Shown: positions 1 to 8,196 of the stretch, one piece after another
Numbering within the stretch: the first letter of the stretch is position 1
How the letters are laid out: every line of letters begins with the position of its first letter
NCBI GenBank assembly: GCA_023258955.1
Contig: JAHFRE010000001.1
Span: forward strand, 29,777-93,776
DNA length: 64,000 nt
Origin: Sterolibacterium sp.
GTDB lineage: Bacteria; Pseudomonadota; Gammaproteobacteria; Burkholderiales; Rhodocyclaceae
Reading direction: 5' to 3'
Position numbers and translations under genes: made by a program
The notes under the pieces: model-generated
What the model saw: only the letters and a program-made list of their open reading frames with translations
What the model was told of the DNA's origin: nothing
Database searches by the model: none

Positions 1-1128
1 GGCGCCGTCTTCATGGCCCTGGTCATTCCCGTCGTGCGGCCCATGGTGCTCTCCTTCGGGCCGCCGGAATTCTTCATGCTGGCCATGATGGGGGTGGCCT
101 TCATCTCGCTGATGTCCGGCAACTCGATCTTGAAGGGTTTGATGGCCGGCGGCATGGGCCTGGTCATCTCTTTCGTTGGGATGGACCCGCAAACGGGCGT
201 GGTGCGCTTCTCCTTCGGCATCCTCGAGTTGATGGACGGCATCAACATCGTGACCATCGTGGTTGGCCTGTTCGCCGTCGCCGAGGTCATCGACATGGGC
301 ATCAAGGGCGGCGCCATTGCCCACAGCAAGTCTCCCAACCTCAAGGGATCCGGGGTGATGCAGGGGGTCAAGGACTGCTTCCTCAACTGGTGGCTGGTCA
401 TGCGCTGCAGCGTCATCGGCAACATCATCGGCATCATCCCGGGCTTGGGCGGCGATGCGGCGGCCTTCATCTGCTACGGCCACGCCCTGCAGACGACCAA
501 GCGCCGCGACGAGTACGGCAAGGGCTGCGTCGAGGGCGTGCTCGCCACCGACGCCGCACACAATTCGAAGGAGGGCGGCGCCCTCATCCCCACCCTGGCC
601 TTCGGCGTCCCCGGTAGCTCGGGCATGGCGATCTTGCTCGGTGCCTTCATGATCCTCGGCGTCTCCCCGGGCAAGGAGATGTTTACGGAGCACCTGGACC
701 TGGTGTTCAGCATGGTCTGGGTCCTGGTATTCGCCAACATCATCGCCGTGGCGATCTGCCTGCCGCTGGCCGGAACGATGGCCAAGATCACCTTCCTGCG
801 CACGTCGGTGATGATTCCCTTCATCCTCGTCTGCGGCATCCTGGGCAGCTATCTGACCACCTCGCGGATCGGCGACATCCTGATCACGGTCCTCTTCGGC
901 GTGATCGGTTACGGCATGAAGAAGTTCGATTACGCGCGCGGGCCGCTGATCCTCGGCATCGTTCTGGGCAAGATCGCCGAAAACGCGCTGCACGTCTCGC
1001 TGAACCTTTACGGGATGAAGTTCATCTTCGAGCCGATCGCCTTCGTCATCCTGCTGATCACCCTGGCCACCGTGTTTTTTCCCGTCTATCAGAGCTACGC
1101 AAGGAAGAAGAAGGAGGCAAGGAAATGA
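1..1128 (+). CDS. tctA: Tripartite tricarboxylate transporter permease TctA (5' end outside window)
   Basis: Large multi-spanning subunit of a TTT-family secondary transporter, which imports carboxylates in the inner membrane together with TctB and a periplasmic TctC. The frame is open from base 1, and full TctA proteins are about 500 residues, so the first ~120 residues lie upstream; the ATG at 13 is internal. Family signatures are present: the glycine-rich IIPGLGGDAAAF stretch followed by DAAHNSKEGGALIPTLAFG and VPGSSG. Many hydrophobic segments continue to a lysine-rich cytoplasmic tail. The stop overlaps the next start by four bases (ATGA), so translation is probably coupled to the TctB-like gene. 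No TctC is visible downstream; it may lie upstream. The family is certain, the substrate unknown. Confidence 0.93.
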   Translation, partial: GAVFMALVIPVVRPMVLSFGPPEFFMLAMMGVAFISLMSGNSILKGLMAGGMGLVISFVGMDPQTGVVRFSFGILELMDGINIVTIVVGLFAVAEVIDMGIKGGAIAHSKSPNLKGSGVMQGVKDCFLNWWLVMRCSVIGNIIGIIPGLGGDAAAFICYGHALQTTKRRDEYGKGCVEGVLATDAAHNSKEGGALIPTLAFGVPGSSGMAILLGAFMILGVSPGKEMFTEHLDLVFSMVWVLVFANIIAVAICLPLAGTMAKITFLRTSVMIPFILVCGILGSYLTTSRIGDILITVLFGVIGYGMKKFDYARGPLILGIVLGKIAENALHVSLNLYGMKFIFEPIAFVILLITLATVFFPVYQSYARKKKEARK

Positions 1129-1658
1129 AACTTCAAGGCAGACACTACTTCAGCCTGTTCTGGGTGCTGTTCTTCGCGGGCTTCATCTACATCTCCTTCG
1201 GCTACCAGTACAAGGCCCGCCTGATACCCCTGGTGGTCTGCGTCCCCTGCCTGGTCTTCGCCCTGTACCGCTTCTACGTGGAGCTTTCCGGCAAGGAAGA
1301 GGCGGTGCGGGTCGAAGAAGACGAACGCCTGAAGGAAATCAAACAGCAGGTGGGAGAAATCTCCCTCGGCCACAAGGCGATGGAGAAGCTCGACCAGGCG
1401 GAGAAGCAGCGCCGCCTGTGGAACATCCTGCTGTGGATCGCCATGCTCCTCGTCCTGATCTTCGTGGCTGGCTTCATGCTCGCTATCCCGATCTTCACCC
1501 TCGCCTACATGCGCTTCAAGCAGGAGACCTGGCTGCTCTCGGCGCTGTGTTCGCTCGGCCTGACGGCGGGAGTCTACCTGGCCTTTGTCATCGGCACCGA
1601 AAGCTATCTCTACGAAGGCATGCTCATCCCGCTGCTCAGACAGGCCATGCAGTCGTAA
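1125..1658 (+). CDS. tctB: TctB-like small membrane subunit of tripartite tricarboxylate transporter
   Basis: A 177-residue membrane protein in the position and size class of TctB, the small four-helix subunit of TTT transporters. Two hydrophobic segments near the N terminus (about residues 8-24 and 28-46) and two or three near the C terminus (about 105-165) flank a charged, probably helical middle (about 50-95) rich in Glu, Lys and Gln. That middle region is longer and more charged than in typical TctB, and TctB sequences are poorly conserved, so the call rests mainly on context. The ATGA overlap with tctA supports co-translation. The gene ends 4 bases before the ornithine-cyclodeaminase-family start. 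Confidence 0.8.
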   Translation: MKLQGRHYFSLFWVLFFAGFIYISFGYQYKARLIPLVVCVPCLVFALYRFYVELSGKEEAVRVEEDERLKEIKQQVGEISLGHKAMEKLDQAEKQRRLWNILLWIAMLLVLIFVAGFMLAIPIFTLAYMRFKQETWLLSALCSLGLTAGVYLAFVIGTESYLYEGMLIPLLRQAMQS

Positions 1659-1662
1659 CAGC

Positions 1663-2736
1663 ATGCGCGTACTCAGCAACGACGACGTCGATCTACTGCT
1701 GACGATGCCCGAATGCATCGCCGAGCTGGAGCTGATGTACGCCGACTACGCCGACGGCCGGGCGCTGCTGGTGCCGCGCGTAGACAATCTGTCGCCATCG
1801 ACCGAGCCCGATAGCTACTACGCTTTCAAGCAGATGGGCGGTGCCTGGCCGCGCAAGCGGGTGCAGGCGCTGCGCATCAACTCGGACATCATCATCCACC
1901 CGCTGGTCGAGGGAAAGCGGCGTCGCGTCAAGCGGCCGCGGGCGAACGGTCGTTGGGTCGGCCTGGTCTTCCTCTTCAGCAGCGAAAGCGGGGCCTTGAT
2001 CGGCATCTTTCCCGACGGGGCGATGCAACGCCTGCGCGTGGGCGCGACCAACGGCATCGCCCTCAAGCACCTGGCCCGCGACGACGCCCGCACGCTGGCG
2101 ATCATCGGCAGCGGCTGGCAGGCCGGCGGGCAGCTGATGGCCGCGCTGGTCGCGCGTCCCTTCGCGCGGGTGCGCATCTTCAGCCCGCGCGCGGAGAGCC
2201 GCGAGCGCTTCGCCGCGACGGCGCAGGCGCGTCATCCGGGGGTAGACATCCGGGCGGTAGACAATGCCGAGGAATGCGTCGCCGGCGCCGACGTGATCAT
2301 GGCCGCCACCTCGTCGCTGGTGCGGGTGCTGGAACCGGCCTGGCTCAAGCCGGGGGTGCACCTTTCCTGCATCAAGACGCAGGAGGTGGAGCAGACCCTG
2401 CTCGACGGCTGCGACCGGGTGGTCGTGCATGTCAGCGCGCAGCCAAAGCAGTTCGACAACGTCATGGCGAACACCCCGAACCTGGCCGCCGAGCGCGAGT
2501 CCGGTTGGTGGAACGCGCCGGGCAACCGCTTCGCAGAATACCCCGAACTGGCGCAACTGGTCGCCGGTCGAGTGGCGGGACGCAGCCGCCGCGAGGACAT
2601 CACCTGTTTCGTGAACAACATCGGCGTCGGCCTGCAGTTTGCCGCCGTTGGCGCGCTGGTACTGGCCAAGGCAGTCGCCGCGGGGCTGGGCCACGAGGTG
2701 CCGGACGAGTGGTTTTCGGAAGACGTGCATCCCTAG
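1663..2736 (+). CDS. Ornithine cyclodeaminase / mu-crystallin family protein
   Basis: A 357-residue member of the OCD/mu-crystallin family. These NAD(P)-dependent enzymes act on amino acids or imines, for example ornithine cyclodeaminase, alanine dehydrogenase or ketimine reductase. The dinucleotide-binding motif GSGWQAGGQL lies at about residues 149-158, after the family's N-terminal substrate region, and a conserved VNNIGVGLQFAAVGA stretch closes the protein. The ATG at 1663 was chosen because it gives the standard N terminus (MRVLSNDDV); in-frame codons further upstream would overlap the TctB-like gene. It sits inside the tct-to-eutA operon. The family does not predict substrate, and no obvious ornithine pathway gene is nearby, so a role in the locus-specific catabolic route is only inferred. 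Confidence 0.88.
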   Translation: MRVLSNDDVDLLLTMPECIAELELMYADYADGRALLVPRVDNLSPSTEPDSYYAFKQMGGAWPRKRVQALRINSDIIIHPLVEGKRRRVKRPRANGRWVGLVFLFSSESGALIGIFPDGAMQRLRVGATNGIALKHLARDDARTLAIIGSGWQAGGQLMAALVARPFARVRIFSPRAESRERFAATAQARHPGVDIRAVDNAEECVAGADVIMAATSSLVRVLEPAWLKPGVHLSCIKTQEVEQTLLDGCDRVVVHVSAQPKQFDNVMANTPNLAAERESGWWNAPGNRFAEYPELAQLVAGRVAGRSRREDITCFVNNIGVGLQFAAVGALVLAKAVAAGLGHEVPDEWFSEDVHP

Positions 2737-2783
2737 CGACCGACGCAAGCGCTTTGCATCTCACTATGAAATGGAGTTGAAGA

Positions 2784-3995
2784 ATGACGCGCGGTGAAAA
2801 TCCAGCAGCAGACGACGATGCCCCGGTCAAGGAGTCGCGAGTCCTCATCGATCCCTACCGCGATTGGGCCGAAGGCGAGGGCATTCCGATCCACCTCGAT
2901 TTCGGACACAACCTGCTCGAGTTGGAGACCGGCCCCTGGGACCGCTACGATGCCCGCGGCTGCTTTGCCCACACCCACGGTGCGGGAGACTTCATGGCCA
3001 ATTACGTGCTAGAAATCGCGCCCGCAGGCAAGACCCGTCCGATCAAGCACCTCTACGAGGTCTTCTGCTTTGTCCTCGCCGGCTACGGCTCGACCAAGGT
3101 CTGGCTGCCCAATGGCGAGACGCGGGTGTTCGAGTGGGGTCCCAAGGCGCTGTTTGCGATCCCGCTCAACTGCCAATATCAAATATTCAACAGTACCGGC
3201 CAGACGCCGGTGCGGATCTCCTGCACCAACGACGCGCCGATCACCATCAATCTCTATCACAATCTGGATTTCGTCTTCGACAACCCCTGCAGCTTCCCGG
3301 AGCGGATAGGCCAGGCCAAGCACTTCGAAGGCGAAGGCGATCACACTGCGTATACGCACGGTACGAACACGGTCAAGCGGAACGTTTGGGAGACCAACTT
3401 TGTCCACGATCTGACCAGCTTCAAACTCTACGAGCTGCCCGAGCGGGGCAAAGGCTCGACCAACATGAGCTTCATACTCGCCGACGGAACCATGCACGCC
3501 CACGTTTCGCAGATTCCCAAGGGACGCTACAAGAAGGCCCATCGCCACGCCGCCGGCACCCACGTGCATGCCGTCGACGGCGAGGGTTACTCGCTGTTGT
3601 GGTACGAGGACGATGCAGAATTCAAGGAATTTCCCTGGCAGCACGGCTTCATGTATACGCCGCCGTTCTGGATGTTCCACCAACACTTCAATACCTGCCC
3701 GCGGCCGGCGCGCTATCTGGCTTGCAGCCTCGGCAGCCGGCGCTATCCGTTCATCTCGCTGCGGCGCAAGAGCTCCGAAGGACAGGGTTCCATATCGATC
3801 CAGCAGGGCGGTCGCCAGCTCGAGTACGAGGATCAGGATCTACGCATCCACCGCAAATGGCTCGAAGCCTTGCGCCTGACCGGGGTGCCGTCGGAAATGG
3901 GAGAGATCTTCGACGAAGCGGCGATCCTCGAATTGCCGCCCGAAGCCTTGACCGGGGTCATCCGCCAGCCGAGTTCGATCGGCCCCGCCGTCTAG
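2784..3995 (+). CDS. Cupin domain protein, partner of EutA-like gene
   Basis: A 403-residue protein with two cupin-like halves. The second half contains a histidine-rich metal-site pattern (KKAHRHAAGTHVHAVDGEGY, about residues 251-270) followed by an aromatic segment with FWMFHQHF. Similar large cupins are sometimes annotated as ethanolamine ammonia-lyase-activating proteins; I know that association from annotation habit, not from a demonstrated reaction. A GGAG Shine-Dalgarno at about 2771 fits the ATG at 2784. The stop is 33 bases before the EutA-like GTG start, so the two are probably co-transcribed. It could be a dioxygenase or isomerase-type cupin; no catalytic assignment can be made. 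The family is firm, the role uncertain. Confidence 0.82.
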   Translation: MTRGENPAADDDAPVKESRVLIDPYRDWAEGEGIPIHLDFGHNLLELETGPWDRYDARGCFAHTHGAGDFMANYVLEIAPAGKTRPIKHLYEVFCFVLAGYGSTKVWLPNGETRVFEWGPKALFAIPLNCQYQIFNSTGQTPVRISCTNDAPITINLYHNLDFVFDNPCSFPERIGQAKHFEGEGDHTAYTHGTNTVKRNVWETNFVHDLTSFKLYELPERGKGSTNMSFILADGTMHAHVSQIPKGRYKKAHRHAAGTHVHAVDGEGYSLLWYEDDAEFKEFPWQHGFMYTPPFWMFHQHFNTCPRPARYLACSLGSRRYPFISLRRKSSEGQGSISIQQGGRQLEYEDQDLRIHRKWLEALRLTGVPSEMGEIFDEAAILELPPEALTGVIRQPSSIGPAV

Positions 3996-4028
3996 CCGTG
4001 GTGGACCTCGAGCGAGGAGCCATCCAGC

Positions 4029-5537
4029 GTGCCGCATGACGTCGAGCTCGATCATGAGCACGAACAACTGGCCGAAGCCGATAGCGCGGCGCTGGCCCAA
4101 GTCATCTGGGAACAGGAGACGCTGGTGCTGCGCACCGTCGGCATCGACATCGGCAGCTCCACCACGCACCTGCTGTTCGCCCGTGTCACCCTGAAGCGAC
4201 TGGCGGAGGGATTGTCCAGTCGCTTCGTGGTGATCGACCGGCAGATCCTCTGGTGCTCGCCCATCCGCCTGACGCCGTTCCTGGCCGACGGCAGCATCGA
4301 TGCGCGCGAGTTGGCGCATTTCATCCACCATGCCTACCACGACGCCGGCCTGTGCCGCAGCGACATCGATAGCGGCGCGGTGATCCTCACCGGCGAGGCG
4401 ATCAAGCGCAACAACGCCCGGGCGATCGACGAGATCTTTGCCGCCGAGTCCGGCAAGTTCGTCTGTGCCACAGCCGGCCATAAGCTGGAATCAATCCTCG
4501 CCGCGCACGGTTCGGGCGCCACCGCGCTGTCCAAGCGTCGCGACGCCTGCGCGTTGCACGTCGATGTCGGCGGCGGCACCACCAAGCTCGCCTTAATCGA
4601 TCGCGGCGAAATTCTCAGCGTCGCCGCCTTTGCCGTCGGCGGCCGCCTGCTGGCGCAAGACGAGCAGGGGGCGTGGACCCGCATCGATGACTCCGCCCGC
4701 CGGGTGGCTGAGGAACTGGGGATAGCGGCGACGGCCGGCAGCGTTGCCGATGCCGGCGTCAGGACCCGCATGGCAGAACGCCTGGCCTGCATCGTCGTCG
4801 ATCAGCTCGCGGCAACGCCGCTCGATGCGCTGGGTCAGGCGCTGCAATTGACCGAGCCGCTGGCAAGGAGCGTGGCGCCGGACTTCATCACATTTTCGGG
4901 CGGCGTCGCCGAGTACATCTTCGGTCGCGAGAGCGCCGACCACGGCGACATCGCGCAAGCGCTCGCCGCCGCGATCGTCCGCCAACTCAAAGCGCGTATC
5001 GCCGTTCCCATCATCGAACCCAGAGAGCGCATCCGCGCGACGGTGATCGGCGCCTCGCAATTCACGGTGCAGGTCAGCGGCAAGACCATCTACCTGCCGG
5101 ATCCGGCGGTGTTGCCGGTGCACAACGTGCCCGTGGTCCATCTTGGCCTGGCTCTCCCCGAGCGTATCGACGTCGATGCTATCGTTGCCGCATTTCAGAC
5201 CAGCGCCGAGCTGCTCGATCTGGCGCCGGCTGCCCGCCTGGCGCTGGCTCTTGCCTGGGACGGGGCGCCCGAGCACGGGCGGCTCCTGGCGATGGCTCAG
5301 GCCATCATGCGCTTTGCCGCGCCCGCCGGGAGCAGGGATCAGCCCCTCTTCCTGATGATCGACGGCGACGTCGGCGCCTCCCTCGGCCGCCTGCTGCACG
5401 ACGAACTGCAGCTCGAAGGCAAGCTCGTCTCGATCGACGGGATCCAACTGCGCCAACTGGACTTCGTCGATGTCGGGGAATTGCTCGACCCACCGGGGGT
5501 GGTGCCCGTCGTCATCAAGTCGCTGCTCTTTTCATGA
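4029..5537 (+). CDS. eutA: EutA-like ethanolamine ammonia-lyase reactivating factor
   Basis: A 502-residue ASKHA-fold ATPase resembling EutA, which releases damaged cobalamin from adenosylcobalamin-dependent ethanolamine ammonia-lyase (EutBC) and allows cofactor exchange. Both nucleotide-phosphate loops are visible: VGIDIGSSTTHLLF at about residues 37-50 and VDVGGGTTKLALID at about 178-191. The GTG start at 4029 is preceded by GAGGAG at 4014-4019, nine bases away, which decides the start. About 30 residues precede the first loop, as in EutA. No eutB, eutC or other eut gene lies in the window, so the lyase partner is either upstream of base 1 or this paralogue serves another enzyme. The gene ends 13 bases from the convergent SEC-C gene. 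Confidence 0.85.
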   Translation: MPHDVELDHEHEQLAEADSAALAQVIWEQETLVLRTVGIDIGSSTTHLLFARVTLKRLAEGLSSRFVVIDRQILWCSPIRLTPFLADGSIDARELAHFIHHAYHDAGLCRSDIDSGAVILTGEAIKRNNARAIDEIFAAESGKFVCATAGHKLESILAAHGSGATALSKRRDACALHVDVGGGTTKLALIDRGEILSVAAFAVGGRLLAQDEQGAWTRIDDSARRVAEELGIAATAGSVADAGVRTRMAERLACIVVDQLAATPLDALGQALQLTEPLARSVAPDFITFSGGVAEYIFGRESADHGDIAQALAAAIVRQLKARIAVPIIEPRERIRATVIGASQFTVQVSGKTIYLPDPAVLPVHNVPVVHLGLALPERIDVDAIVAAFQTSAELLDLAPAARLALALAWDGAPEHGRLLAMAQAIMRFAAPAGSRDQPLFLMIDGDVGASLGRLLHDELQLEGKLVSIDGIQLRQLDFVDVGELLDPPGVVPVVIKSLLFS

Positions 5538-5550
5538 AGGGCTTGCTCGC

Positions 5551-6102
5551 TCACCACATGGGCTCGCCGCTGTGCAGGCGCTGGAGCATGTCGTGTTGAA
5601 ACTCGGGCGGACCGAAGCCGAATTTTTCGCCACCCTGCTCATAGAAGAAGGGCTGCCCGGTCGCTGTGCTGAAGCGGCGCATCCACTCCAGCATCGGCTC
5701 ATCCGGATCGCGCCCGGCGTTGCGCAGGAGAAAGGCCGGGCGTTGGCGCCAGAGGATCCTGGCGATGATGACCTGGGTCACGGTCGGGTTGAATGTTTCG
5801 GGGAATGGGCTGTCGTCGGCGCGCCAACCGCAGACGAAGCGGCGGCAGGGACTTTCCGGCCGCCGTTGATAGATGCTGCAGCCGCCGTCCTTGAGGAAGT
5901 GACAAGGCACCCCATGCTTCATCTCGTGGCCATAGATGGTCGCGGCCATCCAGCCTTCGCAACAGGCAGTGCACTCGCCACAGCGGCGGGGCGGTGCCTT
6001 GTGCGCTGCCGCAGCAGGGTCGGCTGCCGGCGTTTGCGCGCAGCACTTCTTGTATTTCCTGCCGCTACCGCAAGGGCAGGGGTCGTTTCTGCCTGTGCTC
6101 AT
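5551..6102 (-). CDS. SEC-C motif / YkgJ-type cysteine cluster protein
   Basis: A 183-residue cytoplasmic protein. It begins with a SEC-C zinc motif (NDPCPCGSGRKYKKCC, about residues 5-20) like the SecA C terminus, then a cysteine cluster (CGECTACCEGW, then CHFLKDGGCSIYQRRPESPC) typical of YkgJ/UPF0153 proteins thought to bind a metal or Fe-S cluster. The ATG at 6102 places SEC-C at the N terminus as usual; an in-frame extension to 6297 adds unlike sequence and runs through the divergent promoter region. The gene lies on the minus strand between two plus-strand operons, ending 13 bases from the EutA-like stop. It looks like a housekeeping gene unrelated to the neighbouring catabolic functions. 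Confidence 0.85.
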   Translation of the reverse strand: MSTGRNDPCPCGSGRKYKKCCAQTPAADPAAAAHKAPPRRCGECTACCEGWMAATIYGHEMKHGVPCHFLKDGGCSIYQRRPESPCRRFVCGWRADDSPFPETFNPTVTQVIIARILWRQRPAFLLRNAGRDPDEPMLEWMRRFSTATGQPFFYEQGGEKFGFGPPEFQHDMLQRLHSGEPMW

Positions 6103-6268
6103 GATGACCAGCTGATCGAGGTGGGGCGCCGCCGTCGGCTGGCGCCAAGTTCGCGTGTTCGCGCAGTATGGCATAAACGATACGCCCTTCGCGCCGCCGC
6201 TCTGCTGCGGCCGCCAGCGTTGACAGCGGCGGCGTTGGCCTATAGATTCCGCTCTGCAATTCAAAAAA

Positions 6269-6297
6269 ACGGACCAATGTTCCGTATACAAGAACAT
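6269..6297. promoter_or_regulatory. Overlapping palindromes, candidate operator for the ThDP-enzyme operon
   Basis: Two inverted repeats overlap here, 48 bases before the chosen ATG at 6345. The first, 6269-6285, has arms ACGGA and TCCGT around an imperfectly symmetric centre. The second, 6277-6297, has arms ATGTTC and GAACAT separated by nine bases and includes GTATAC. An A-run (CAAAAAAAC) lies directly upstream. The position between the divergent SEC-C gene and a long operon suggests a transcription-factor site; the geometry resembles IclR- or GntR-type operators. No regulator gene for it is in the window. Confidence 0.45.
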
Positions 6298-6344
6298 CCA
6301 GGAAGCGGCCGCGGCACCGCGATGGATCGATGGAGGAGACGCTG

Positions 6345-8159
6345 ATGGTTGCTGCCGGACACCGCTCGGCTCAGGCTGCGACGCCGGCCGCCGCCACCGG
6401 CGGCCCGCCGGCCGTGGTTCCAGCGCCGCAGCGCTGGGCGTCTGACCTCATCGTCGATCTGCTGCATCACTTCCAGCTGCCCTACGCGGCGCTGAACCCG
6501 GGGGCGAGCTACCGCGGTCTGCACGACTCCATCGTCAACTACGGGGCCAATTACCCCTGCATGATGCTGTGCCAGCACGAGGAAACGGCGGTGCAGATCG
6601 CCCACGGCTACGCCAAAGCCAGCGGCAAGCCGATGGTCGCCATCTTGCACAACCTGGTCGGCCTGCTGCACGCCAACATGGCCATCTATTACGCCTACAT
6701 CGACCGGGTTCCCATCTTCATCGTCGGCGCCACCGGGCCCCTCGACGAAACCAAGCGCCGGCCACGCATCGACTGGACCCACAGCGCCAACGTGCAGGGA
6801 CAGGCGGTCCGCGACTACACCAAATGGGACTACCAGCCCAGCGTCATCGACGGGGTGCCGGAATCCTTCGCGCGCGCTTACGGCGTGATGATGACCGAGC
6901 CGCGCGGTCCGATCTACATGTGCTACGACGCCTGGCTGCAGGAGCAGCCACTCGACCACGCAGTCACTCTGCCGCCGGCCCAGGCCATGCCGGTACCCTC
7001 GCTGCTGGCCGCAGATCCGGCGTCATTGCGCCAGGCGGCGGCGATGCTGCTGGAAGCGCAGCGGCCGGTGATCCTGACCGAATACGTCGGCCGCGATGCG
7101 CGTGGCTTCGCGGCGTTGATCGAGCTGGCCGAAACGCTCGGCGCGGCGGTGTTCGACGTCAATAGCCGGCTCAATTTCCCGGGTTGCCACCCGCTCAACC
7201 TGAGCATGGTCAAAGACGTGTTCCGCGACGCTGATCTGCTACTCGCCTTGGACGTGCGCGATTGGGAGAAACCGACCAGCGAGCTGGACAGCATCACCCG
7301 CAGCGCGGTCAGCCTGGTACCGCCGGGCTGTCGCTGGATCGACATCGGCTTCGGGGATCTGGAACTGTCCAGCTGGGCCATGGACTACCAGCGGCTGTTG
7401 CAGGCCGATCTGCGCATCCTCGCCGACACCACCACGGCCATCCCTGCGCTGACGCAACTTTGCAAGGAGTTGCAGTCGAGCCAGCCGCACGCGCTCGAGC
7501 GCGCCAGCGCCAACTTTGCCCGCAACGCCGAGCGGCACCGCGCGGCGCGTGCCGAATGGGCGCGACAGGCGCGCGTCGATTGGGACGCCAGCCCGCTGAC
7601 GCTGGCGCGGCTGGCGAGCGAAGTGTGGGAGGTGATCCGCGCCGAGGATTGGGTCTTGACGGCCGGAACGCTGCAAGACTGGACGCGCAAGCTGTGGGAT
7701 TTCGACCAACCCTACCGCCATCCCGGCAAGTCGCTCGGCACCGCCACGCAGATCGGCATTTCGCTCGGGGTGGCGCTGGCGCACCGCGATGCCGGCCGCC
7801 TGGTGGTGGACCTGCAGCCCGACGGTGATCTGATGTTCGACGCCGGCGCCCTCTGGGTCGCCGCCAAGCACAAGATTCCCCTGCTCATCGTCATGTACAA
7901 CAACCGCGCCTACTACAACGACTGGGAACACCAGTTGCGCCTGGCGAAGCAGCGGCAGACGCCGCCAGAACGAGCCCACATCGGCATGGATCTGGACGGG
8001 CCGGCGCCTGACTTCGCTGGCCTCGCGCGCTCCATGGGCTGGTACGCCGAAGGCCCGATCGAGCGCGGCGAGGAGGTCGGGCCGGCCTTGCGCCGGGCCA
8101 TTGCGCAGGTCAAGGCGGGGCAACCGGCCCTGCTCGACACCATCACCCGCAAGCGTTGA
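6345..8159 (+). CDS. Thiamine-diphosphate-dependent enzyme (acetolactate synthase-like fold)
   Basis: A 604-residue enzyme with the three-domain POX/acetolactate-synthase architecture: N-terminal PYR domain, central domain and C-terminal PP domain. The cofactor-activating glutamate is in CQHEETAVQIAHGYA (Glu about 79). The Mg-ThDP motif runs from DGD (493-495) to the Asn pair at 519-520. The ATG at 6345 was chosen over one at 6330 because GGAGGA at 6332-6337 gives a seven-base spacing. The family decarboxylates or ligates 2-oxo acids, or cleaves C-C bonds; the exact substrate cannot be read from motifs. It is the first gene of the operon and is followed 37 bases later by a dehydrogenase that could reduce its product. 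Confidence 0.9.
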   Translation: MVAAGHRSAQAATPAAATGGPPAVVPAPQRWASDLIVDLLHHFQLPYAALNPGASYRGLHDSIVNYGANYPCMMLCQHEETAVQIAHGYAKASGKPMVAILHNLVGLLHANMAIYYAYIDRVPIFIVGATGPLDETKRRPRIDWTHSANVQGQAVRDYTKWDYQPSVIDGVPESFARAYGVMMTEPRGPIYMCYDAWLQEQPLDHAVTLPPAQAMPVPSLLAADPASLRQAAAMLLEAQRPVILTEYVGRDARGFAALIELAETLGAAVFDVNSRLNFPGCHPLNLSMVKDVFRDADLLLALDVRDWEKPTSELDSITRSAVSLVPPGCRWIDIGFGDLELSSWAMDYQRLLQADLRILADTTTAIPALTQLCKELQSSQPHALERASANFARNAERHRAARAEWARQARVDWDASPLTLARLASEVWEVIRAEDWVLTAGTLQDWTRKLWDFDQPYRHPGKSLGTATQIGISLGVALAHRDAGRLVVDLQPDGDLMFDAGALWVAAKHKIPLLIVMYNNRAYYNDWEHQLRLAKQRQTPPERAHIGMDLDGPAPDFAGLARSMGWYAEGPIERGEEVGPALRRAIAQVKAGQPALLDTITRKR

Positions 8160-8196
8160 GGAGATCCATGAGCACAGATCAGAGAGGGCGCCGGGC

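Noticed and set aside
5538..5550. A terminator between the convergent EutA-like and SEC-C genes
   Set aside because: Only 13 bases separate the stops and no hairpin with T-run was found; any terminator must lie inside the opposing gene.
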